Shown: positions 55,559 to 64,000 of the stretch, in pieces
Layout: each line of letters starts with the position of its first letter
Numbering within the stretch: position 1 is the first letter of the stretch
Notes under the pieces: generated by a model
What the model saw: only the letters and a program-made list of their open reading frames with translations
What the model was told of the DNA's origin: nothing
Database searches by the model: none
Translations under genes and position numbers: made by a program
NCBI GenBank assembly: GCA_019096155.1
Contig: JAHCVI010000004.1
Span: 620,001-684,000 of the forward strand
Reading direction: 5' to 3'
Length of the DNA: 64,000 nucleotides
DNA from: Staphylotrichum longicolle
Lineage: Eukaryota; Ascomycota; Sordariomycetes; Sordariales; Chaetomiaceae

Positions 55559-56929
55559 ACGAAAGAATGATTAGGTTCCGTCTTTCCTTGGCTTATTTAG
55601 ACATTTCCTACCGAGTTTTATACTTTCTTTGCCTTCTCTAAGACTTGATTTGCTCCTAATAGTTATCTAATAATAAGCTAGAAATATTGCTTTCTTTAAT
55701 CTATGACTATTCCCGATAGCCTACCTATTTAACCAAGTACTACCATTGGTCCTATCTTTCCTAGTATTGTATAATATAATGAATAGAGAAAATACCCCCT
55801 CCGCGATATCTAGAGTCCGTCGTAAGTGTAGTATTACATCTACTTTCCCGTTCCTAGAACTCGAGCAATATATCTTTATAGTCCTGGTAAAGTACCTCCT
55901 TACTTACCTATTTAAGGTGTGGCCTAGCGCTAGAGACTTGTAAGGCGAGGATAAATACTCTATATAGTTTGGTTTCAAGATCTAGAGTATTCCTAAATTT
56001 CTAGGAGAGAAGGTTCTTCGTATTGTTTAGTGGTATAGGACTCTCGGTATAAGAGGGTGCTTCCCTTAGGGTGTAGGTTGGTATCTTACTAATCTCGACG
56101 CTAGGTAGTGCTTATAGGGTATTGGGTTTCTTAGGGTATAGATTGAGAAGAATTTCTTTGAAATCCGAAATCGAGATATCTTGGTTACTAAGACTCTAGG
56201 ACTGATTATTGAAGGTATAGATCTCCTAATTAAGGATAAGCTTAAAGCCCTAGGGAAGCCGAGAGATAGTATAGTTGTAACTAATCTAGGCTAAGCTATA
56301 TCTGAACTTTCTCTCCTAGAAGGACTAAAAAAAGGAAGGTACTATCTTGATCACTTTGCCGTAGTTATGTCTTGGGGCTACTGTTAAAGGTAAGGAATTC
56401 GGTATCGAGTCTAAGACTAAAGATATAGCTTATATAGTAATATACTCTGAGAAAATTAAATATTAGAAATATATAAAGTTAGAGGTAGCGGTTACTTATA
56501 TAGAGATCCTAGATCTATAATGGCTACTAAGGTCTTGTATTAGTAGGCGTTGGAAGTTCGTATCTTTTGTCCTTATAAGTTGGCATTTTATAGATAAGGG
56601 AGGTAATGTTGGTAGGGTCTTTGTAAATAATATACTAGGTTCCAAAGGAAGGGGAGTAGGAGAGGAACCTAGGGTAGTAGGGTAAACGGGTACTTTAAGA
56701 CGTTTCTACCTCTAAAAAATACTATATATAAAAAAGAGAATTCCCAATGTTGCTAGGAGGGACCCTGATACTATAGCCCTAATTGCTATAGACGTTGAAA
56801 TTGGTGCCATTTTGAGAAAGGGAGAGAAGTTAGACCCTCTATAGGTCTCGATTGTAAGCCAATAAGAAAATGTAACTAATCTTTAATATGAGAAAACTCT
56901 ATAGCCCGATAGTTAGATAGTACAGCGAG
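55559..56929. other. AT-rich RIPped stretch, no gene resolved
   Basis: A 65-codon plus ORF (55746-55943) has no recognisable domain. Confidence 0.4.
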
Positions 56930-57060
56930 GCGATATAACTAAGCGATAGGCGGTACAACTAGGAGGTATAACTAGGAGATATAACTAGGAGGTATAGCTA
57001 GGTGGTATAGCCAGGTAGTATAGCTAGGCGGTATAGCTAGACAATATGACGAAGTTAACA
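56930..57060. repeat. 15-bp minisatellite array (unit like ACTAGGAGGTATA)
   Basis: About eight units of 15 bp around [AC]CTAGG[AC]GGTATAA, same orientation as 22875-22965. Confidence 0.7.
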
Positions 57061-58265
57061 CTTCCTGGACCTACCTATGACGAAAACTATCCTAACCGAC
57101 AAGGTATTGATTAAGTCTAGTTCGAGGGCAAGCGTTGTTTTTAGGGCTATCTATTTCGTTTTAGGTCTTTAGTTTCGCTTTCCGAAAGCGTTTTATTTAT
57201 CCTTATAGGCGGTCTTGATGACTTATACTTTGGTAAAGGTTGTGTCGGAGAGTGTAGGGAGTATATGGAATGGTAATGCCGCCTTTGGGATTGTTATAAA
57301 GCGTATAGTTTCTCGGACTACGAATTCTTTAAGTTGCCGTCTCTAAGTTTATTTTAGTTGGTAGTGGGTAATGTCTTTGCTCGAGTATACTATTTTTAAA
57401 TCGGCGTCCTTTCTCTTTTTAAAGCCTAGCTATAGCTTAGTAACCCGATAGATTAGGACAAGGTTTAATTGGTTCGATAAGCGCGGACTTGTATGACGAA
57501 CTGAGTCCGGGGTATATATATATACACTATGTATAGTAGGAATGTAATAGTTGACCCCTCCCTGCTATAAAAGTGGATACTAGCAACCCTAATATATGAC
57601 TTGACGTTATATTTTACTTCTACTAACTTATCAACTCTACTTGGGCTTTCCAATACCTAGTAATAATAGTACGATATATAGTAAGAAAGCTCTCTATAGA
57701 ACTAGAAGATCGCTTTGTACTTTGGACAGGACTATAATGCCTAATAAGTTAGATAATTGATATATAAAAGTGATAATAGGTATAGAATTTACTAGGGATA
57801 GAGTCCGCTAGAATCCTATCTAGGGAAGAAATTAAGACTAAAGTTCCTTAAATAGTTAGCTTAACTACTAGCCTAGTCTTTAAGGGTTATTACCTCTTCT
57901 ATGTGCCTTTCCCCTTGTACAACTTCGTCTTTAGCCTTTAAAGGGTAATTTCGATCTTCTAAAAGCTGACGTCTAGTTTGATCTTTAGTTCGTACCCCTT
58001 TTTCAACCTTCTATATCGCCTTATATATAAGTTTATACTAAAAAAAAGCCCAGGCTTGCTAATATTGAAGTTTATTTTGCCTAAATATCGTATAATTCGA
58101 GCTAATGAACATTCTATATCGTAGTCTCGAGAGATTATAGGCAATCTATCGGTATAATTTGATATCTAATGCCCTAAACGTTAGGAGATCGATTGCTAAT
58201 AGAGTATTACAAACTTTACGTATAGGCCCTATTCCTCTAAGCTATAAGGCGGGCTTAAGAAAGGA
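57061..58265. other. AT-rich RIPped stretch, no gene resolved
   Basis: A minus frame at about 57120-57440 reads KEFVVRETIRFITIPKAALP and TFTKV with RIP-type stops; family unknown. Confidence 0.3.
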
Positions 58266-58269
58266 TTGT

Positions 58270-58325
58270 TGGAAATGCGATAGGATAATGCGATAAGACA
58301 ATGCGATAAGACAATGTAACAAGAT
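58270..58325. repeat. 13-14-bp tandem repeat, about four units
   Basis: AATGCGATAAGAC-type units in direct succession, immediately before the 27-bp array. Confidence 0.7.
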
Positions 58326-58394
58326 AAGATGATATTACCCGTTTGTTTTATATACCTACCCGTCTATAGGTCCTGCCTAGCCGTTTCCTATCTC

Positions 58395-58560
58395 TCGTTA
58401 TGCCTCCTGTATAGTCGTTCCGCCTAATGCCGCCTATATGGTCGTACCGCCTAATGCCGCCTATCTGGCCGTACCTTCTGATACTACCTATCTGGCCGTA
58501 CCGCCTAGGGCCGCCTATCTGGTCGCTTGGAGCCGCCTATTGTCGGCTAATACCGTATGT
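58395..58560. repeat. 27-bp tandem array, about five units
   Basis: Units like CCGCCTATCTGGTCGTACCG. In one plus frame they read PPIWPYRL-type nonamers. The inner CCGCC/TATAG words resemble the inverted form of the 15-bp minisatellite. Confidence 0.75.
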
Positions 58561-58786
58561 CTGGTTATATTGCTTGCTATCTAGTCTGGCCGTGCCTTTT
58601 AATACCGCCTATGTGATTGTATTGCCGGGTACTATATAGTATTAAGCTTTAATTCCCCCAACTACTAAACTACCCCTTATTTAAATATTCTCTACTCTAG
58701 CTTCCCTTGCTTCTTTCGGACATTCTATCGCTTTAAGGTAAGTAACTACTAGCCGAGTAAATAGCGCTAATATTTCTTAGGCTATA

Positions 58787-58954
58787 ATATACTAGTAGGT
58801 AAAAAGGTTTTATAAGAAGTGTCGCTACTAGGGCTTGCCCTTTGTTAAGATTTGGTGCCTAGTTGCGAGAAGAAGATATTTATCGTGCCTATATAAAAAG
58901 GTTTATATCGAGGAGATCGATAAGGATGATATATACCCCGACTATATCAATTAA
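58787..58954 (+). pseudogene. Small Cys-rich ORF relic, paralogue of 6894-7028
   Basis: Aligned from an ATA where the other copy has ATG (G to A), the frame runs 56 codons to TAA. It contains FYKKCRY-x-GLPFVKIW, LVARRRYLSCLYKK and IDKDDIYPDYIN, with stops at Gln-like positions. Upstream, CCGAGTAAATAGC and CTTAGGCTA are shared with 6854-6893, so promoter and coding region were duplicated together. Confidence 0.4.
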
Positions 58955-60169
58955 AGTATGAAGAAATGGGATAGAAGGCCGGGGCAAGCAAAGGTAGCTT
59001 GTTATAAATAAATCCAATATAATATATCAAGAATATTCAGAATGCGAGATATTCTAGATTGAGTATTCTATAGCTAGGACTTTGCGGGGTAAAACTAGGA
59101 CTAAATATATTCTCTGTTGTCCGAGGGCTTATAGGAGTTGTAACGGCTGGGCGTATACGCTTTAGATAAATGCCTTATTTCGTAACTAGAGCCTGTTCTA
59201 GGAGCTTGGGCTTGAGGAAACTTTATATAGTGCTGGGGACTCCTACGCGGATACGGCGGCTAAGAAATAAAAGACCTATTCGATATTGAAGCCTTTCCTC
59301 CTGATTAAATCAACCCTATTTAAGACCTAACCTTTTATTTTTTGTAAGCGTCGTAATAGAAGGTAAAGCTTTAAGTTGAAGGGGCAGTTGGAAAGTCATT
59401 CTATTTATTTAGATGTCAATGTATTCCTACTGCTATACTTCGTTCTAAATCTCTTCTAGCTTTATTTGGCTCCTTGTAGTTATCTATCTTTCAATTTCCT
59501 ATTTAAGCCGAAAAGAGAACCGAGTAAACTAGGCTAAGAGGCCGCCTCAAACTATTTCACTAACTGATAATAAGAGGGTATTCTTCGATTGTCGAATGCT
59601 AGATAATAGAGAGAGAAAGCTACTATACTTGAGGCGATATATCTTTGGTATTAGTATAATCAAGGTCTATATTTACTAAACTTTTATTAGGGTATAAGAG
59701 AATTAAGTGAGAAAAGAATTAGATATTTGTTTTTATTTATCACAAGGAGTAATGATAATTGGTAATAGGTAGGCTATAGCTTGATAAGCTTATTAGGAGA
59801 ATATACTACTTTGGATAATATATCTTATAATATCTTTTGGCGATAGAGGCCACTCTAAGCTTTGATTTGATAAGTAAATATAGAAGCGGTAGTTATATCG
59901 AATAAGGAGATAAACTCTAGCGTTAGATAGCTAGTAGAATTTATCTACTTTTTTAAGAAGTGTTTTTCTTTGCTTTTGGATCTATACGAGCTCGCGCTTT
60001 CGATTGTTGGCCATCCTACTTGTTATTAGATAAGACTTGATATAGAATACCTTAAAACGAAGGTTGACTATGCTAATAGCCTAGGCCTAGGCTATAGAGT
60101 AGAGCTAGGTACTAAGTAGTGAATACTTGTTAGTGTAGAATGGCAAAGCTAAAGCAGTAGTAGGAGGCC
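58955..60169. other. AT-rich RIPped stretch, no gene resolved
   Basis: No recognised motif on either strand. Confidence 0.4.
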
Positions 60170-60262
60170 CTTCTAGGAGTTGCTACTAGGAGGTATTTTC
60201 AGGAGGTACTTTCAGGAGACCTAGCTAGGAGGTGCTGCTAGGAGGCGTTGCTAGGAGGCGCT
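60170..60262. repeat. 15-bp minisatellite array (unit like GCTAGGAGGCGCT)
   Basis: About six 15-bp units around CTAGGAGG[TC][GA][CT]TG, same orientation as 22875 and 56930. Confidence 0.7.
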
Positions 60263-60785
60263 GCTAGATAGTAATGTAATAGAAGTTTATAGGGTTAGGG
60301 TTACGATAAGATCTAGATATATAGTATATAGTGTAAAGTTAGTGAGCGGCGATGCTAGCCTCGCTAGCGTGAAATATAGGCCTCTACTAGATATTAATGA
60401 TAGAATTTTGCAACTATAGATAGGGTTTGTCCCCTTCGTCGCTACTAATTAATCTCAAAATAGGAAACTTTGTTTATAGGGTGCCATTTACAGCGATATT
60501 ATTAGGTTAAAAAGAGTAACTACTCTATTCTTAAATAGAGCGTTAGACTTCGAATCTAATCCTTCGTTATATAGTATTGATAGCTCTCTAAGCCTTGCTA
60601 ATATGAGCTTTTAATTTGAGGAAAGCTTTTCTAATTCCTCTCTTGATATATCCTATAATAATATATAGGAAGACGCTATCTTAGACTTCGCTCCTTCTTC
60701 CTAACTACCTTATCTAAACCCTTTGAGTAGATCCTTTGCCGATGGGGAACTTTTAGGTACTTTGACTCTACTATCGTCTGCCTAT
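60263..60785. other. AT-rich RIPped stretch, no gene resolved
   Basis: Nothing recognisable. Confidence 0.4.
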
Positions 60786-60789
60786 CTAC

Positions 60790-61440
60790 TACTAGCAACC
60801 CCTAGCCTAGGCGATTAGGGCCCTTTAATACCTTAGCTACTAGCCTTTGACCAAGGTAGCTAGGATCCTCTATTACCTTAGCGACCGTTATTACCGCCGG
60901 CGGATACTTTCCCTTAGCAACCTTCGGTCTATTCGCTACTAGCTTTTGTATAAGTCGACTAGGACTCTCTATTGCCTTAGCGGCTGCTATTACCACTAAT
61001 AGATACGCTGCGTCACCTACCTTTGGTCCGTTCGCTACTAGTATTTGTACAAGTCGACTAGGATCCTCTATCGCCCTAGCGGCTGCTATTACTACTAATA
61101 GATACTCTGCGTCACCTACCTTCGGTCTATTGGCTACTAGCCTTTAACCAAGGTAGCTAGGATCCTCTATTAGCCTAGCAGCCATCATCACCGCCGGTAG
61201 ATACTCTATATTAGCTACCTTTAGTCCGCTAGCCACTAGCCTTTGACCAAGGTAGCTAGGATCCTCTATCAGCCTAGCGGCCGTCATCACCGCTAGTAGA
61301 TACTCTACCTTGGCCGCCTTTGATCCGTTGGCTACTAGCCTTAGGCCGCGGTACCTAGGATTCTCTATTACGTCAATAGCCGCTATCATTAGCTACTCTA
61401 CCTCAACTACCTTCCGTCCCTTGGCCAACCGTCTTTAACC
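60790..61440 (-). repeat. 99-bp tandem array, about six to seven units
   Basis: The anchor CCTTTGACC, or its variants, falls at 60844, 60943, 61042, 61141 and 61240, exactly 99 bp apart. The minus strand keeps two long frames through the array, with the 33-residue unit reading DPSYLGQRLVANGLKVA, then EYLPAVMMAARLIE. The repeat appears to be coding in origin; the protein family is not recognised. Confidence 0.85.
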
Positions 61441-62436
61441 TTAGTGACTAGGACCCTCCGTTACCTTAGCAATTACTATCCTCTATAGCTATTTGTAGTA
61501 TACCTCGGCAAACTTCTAACCGGGGGCCCTCGAGTGATCTAGATCACTTGTTAGACGGGGGGTAGTCGGGTATCTAGCTTCGGTTAAATTTCGTCTTAGA
61601 TACCTCGGAGACATCTCGCTCTTGATATCTATATACCGCCTAGGAATACCCAAAGAGCCTAGCCTGGAGGTACGACCCTAACCGACGCCCAAATGCCTAT
61701 ATTCTAGCCCCCTAACCCCAGTACTACTATAGAGTGTATAGAGGGCTATTCGCGTAGCAGCATAGGTATATAATGGGTGTACGTATATAGGAAAAGAAGT
61801 TCCCTTGTGAATAGTGCCTGCGAAGATATATGCGAAGAGATAACCTTAAGGTATAAGCTTTTCTTAGAAGACTAGATTAAACTACTTACTGACATTAAGA
61901 AACTATATTTATAATATATATCTAAGGGAGTATATATTATATTCTTAGTGAAACTCTTGTATCTACCTAGTCCGATGACAAAATGGCTAAATACCTAGTG
62001 GCCGGTCTTCTCTACTTGTTTTAAAAATAGCAAAAAGATAAAATCTTATAGGCTCTTTGGAAATATATATATATAATGCCTATTCTTATCTCCTTTTATA
62101 CTTACGAGATTCTACTTTGTTAAACAATGAAGACTTTTTAGATTTGCCAACTATTGACACTTCTCAATCTCTCTTTATATTACTCGATTATAATGGTTTT
62201 AAGCAACGCGGCTGCTTACGACCTATCTTATAGAATCTAGGGATATACTTGCGTATATCCGGGTTCCTTTTCACCTAACGATCTACTTATTATAGTACAA
62301 GCTATAGGGGGTGTTGAGTAGAAAGATGCAATAGCTGTGAATAACCTCGAATGGTTACGAGTGCCCGTCCGAAGGAGGGAAGTTGCAAAGTTAAGGCAAT
62401 GGCTATCGATATAAAGGCCTCCTTAGTAGGTTAGTC
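61441..62436. other. AT-rich RIPped stretch with a short palindrome
   Basis: No gene recognised. A perfect 16-bp palindrome AGTGATCTAGATCACT lies at 61533-61548. Confidence 0.4.
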
Positions 62437-63175
62437 CCTAGTAGACTTAGAGCCCCTAGGCTAGTCCTCGGCAGACTTAGACTCTCTAGGCTAGTCCTCG
62501 TCAGATTTAGACCCCCTAGGCTGGTCCTCGGTAGACTTAGAACCCCTAGGCTGCTCTTTAGCGGCAAACTTAGAACCCCTAGGTAGGTCCTTGGTAGACT
62601 TAGAGCCCTTAGGCTAGACCCTAGGTAGACGTAGACTCCCTAGGCTAGTCCTTGGTAGACTTAGACCCCCTAGGCTAGTCCTCGGCAGACTTAGAGCCCC
62701 TAGGCTAGTCCTTAGCGGTAAACTTAGAACCTCTAGGCTGGTCTTCGGCAGACTTAGAACCCCTAGGCTAGTCCTTGGTAGACTTAGAACCCCTAGGCTG
62801 CTCTTTAGCGGTAAACTTAGAACCCCTAGGCTGGTCCTCGGTAGACTTAGAGCCCCTAGGCTAGTCCTTGGCAGACTTAGAGCCCCTAGGCTGGTCTTTG
62901 GCAGACTTAGAGCCTCTAGGCTAGTCCTTAGCGGTAAACTTAGAACCCCTAGGCTAGTCCTTGGCAGACTTAGAACCCCTAGGCTGGTCCTTGGTAGACT
63001 TAGAACCCCTAGGCTGGTTCTCCCGGCAAGATGACTGCTCCTTAAAACACTTAGGGCAAGCCTGCGAATGCCTACCCTAGTCCTAGCCCTAGTCTATAGC
63101 AGACCCAAGCTACTCTTCCGCTCGCCCAAGGTAGGCAATAGATTTAGAGCCCCTAGGCCGGTCCCTAGTATACTT
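62437..63175. repeat. 30-bp tandem array with interspersed 33-bp units
   Basis: About twenty units of the form CCCCTAGGCTAGTCC plus TTGGCAGACTTAGA. Four or so units carry a 3-bp longer variant (TTTAGCGGCAAACTTAGA). On the minus strand the unit reads SKSAED-stop-PRG with the stop at a Gln-like position, so all unit lengths keep a reading frame. Degraded units continue past 63030 to about 63175. Confidence 0.85.
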
Positions 63176-63626
63176 AGGGCCCTTAAGTTAGTCCTTTTAG
63201 CGATAACTTTAGGATAGCTAGAATGATATCTCGTGTAATCTAGAGATATGATAAAAGGTATCTAAATATCTTTACAATCGACGAACTTGCTCTTGTAAGA
63301 AGTGTTACGACAAACCTTGACGAGATAGAGGGGCTATACGAATAAGAAAATTCTGAGTGTAACCCTGACTAGTGGAATCTAGAATTCTGGAATAGAGATG
63401 TTATATATATGATGAATTGTTTTCAACATACCCAAAGCTACTAGGGCAAGGGTACTGCCCCTCTAGCCTAGACCTACCCTAATCAAGGACTACCTTAATA
63501 ATAAGGTAGGCCATTGAGACTAATAGTTATAATAGACTTTCTACTTGGTTCTGAGGCAAACCTAAGATAGAATCAAAGCTCTCTCTCGAGTGTCTTTCAG
63601 AGAATGGATTGGTTATCTTACTCCCA
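63176..63626. other. AT-rich RIPped stretch, no gene resolved
   Basis: Nothing recognisable. Confidence 0.4.
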
Positions 63627-63678
63627 ATAATAATAACAATAACAATAATAATAACAATAATAACAATAACAATAACAA
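63627..63678. repeat. AAT/AAC trinucleotide microsatellite
   Basis: Uninterrupted run of AAT and AAC triplets, about 17 units. Confidence 0.9.
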
Positions 63679-63694
63679 CGATCCCCTATGTAGT

Positions 63695-64000
63695 CTATCC
63701 CTGACTCTTAACTTTATAGGCGATCGCTAATACCCTATTCGCTACAGCCTTAGCAGTAGGTGCCTCAACTTCTATAGCCAACGCCTCTATAGCCAATGCC
63801 TTGGCAGTCGCCTCAAGTTCAATAGTAAGTGCCTTAGTAGACGACTTAGTATACGACGTCTTAGTAGCCCCAGTTAGCGCCTCTTCAATAGGCAATGCCT
63901 CCGGCGATGCCTTAGTAGACAATGCCTTAGTAGATAATGCCTTAGTAGACAATGCCTCAGTAGACAATGCCTTAGTAGATAATGCCTTAGCAGACAATGC
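63695..64000 (-). pseudogene. Low-complexity Ala/Ser/Thr/Lys repeat ORF at the right edge
   Basis: A minus frame of at least 100 codons without stops. Its outer part (63890-64000) is a 15-bp tandem array (AGACAATGCCTTAGT) reading ALSTK pentamers, continuing past the window; the inner part is Ala/Glu-rich with looser repeats. Such repeats can code for a surface or linker protein or be a fortuitously open satellite. No start or domain is visible. Confidence 0.35.

Noticed and set aside
61533..61548. Perfect 16-bp palindrome
   Set aside because: Short, isolated and not associated with any feature; such palindromes arise by chance in TA-rich DNA.
62437..63175. CRISPR-like appearance of the 30-bp repeats
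   Set aside because: Units are directly adjacent with no unique spacers, and the genome is eukaryotic.

Overview
The window looks like a piece of a filamentous ascomycete genome (Pezizomycotina, most likely Sordariomycetes; the genus cannot be fixed from this sequence). The reasons are HET, HeLo/Helo-like, ankyrin, TPR and STAND-type genes of the kind found in fungal non-self recognition, short GT..AG introns, a CCCTAA telomere-type repeat, and very heavy repeat-induced point mutation (RIP). In relic after relic, stop codons sit where CAG, CAA or TGG is expected, and the changes run C to T or G to A.

Positions 1-6600 are GC-balanced. They hold a partial unknown relic, a non-LTR retrotransposon endonuclease relic, a DDI1-like retropepsin relic, one apparently intact HET gene (2289-4901, +) and a Helo-like gene (5145-5786, +) followed by an out-of-frame chromodomain. 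Positions 6600-13510 are moderately RIPped: a small Cys-rich ORF, an ankyrin relic and a long relic on the minus strand (TPR repeats running into a conserved fungal region of unknown function).

Positions 13510-22980 return to balanced composition but are a patchwork: a HeLo plus P-loop fragment, a possible Hsp70-like tail, an ankyrin-like tail ending in (TTAGGG)3, a SANT/Myb-like plus chromodomain relic, a HET-ankyrin pseudogene with RIP stops (17243-19753, -) and a chimeric ORF joining the front of the SANT-chromo family to a HET tail (20094-21116, +).

From about 22980 to the end, some 41 kb are AT-rich and contain almost no intact long ORF. Reading through TAG/TAA stops still shows recognisable genes: another copy of the SANT-chromo gene (23702-24409), a complete 1860-bp pogo/Fot1-type transposon with inverted repeats and a TA duplication (30037-31896), a LaeA-like methyltransferase with two introns (40118-41796), a casein kinase I (42576-43430), a conserved unknown protein ending in 7-residue repeats (50135-51470), and a JmjC-SET fusion (52622-55558). 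Between them lie tandem arrays with periods of 15, 21, 27, 29, 30 and 99 bp. Several relics keep one reading frame for 0.7-2.9 kb despite dense transitions, so point mutation rather than indels destroyed them.

Functionally this is a heterochromatic gene graveyard next to a small island of non-self-recognition genes. The HET gene at 2289-4901 is the only large gene that looks able to make its product. I saw no tRNA, rRNA or CRISPR array, though I could not scan for them computationally.
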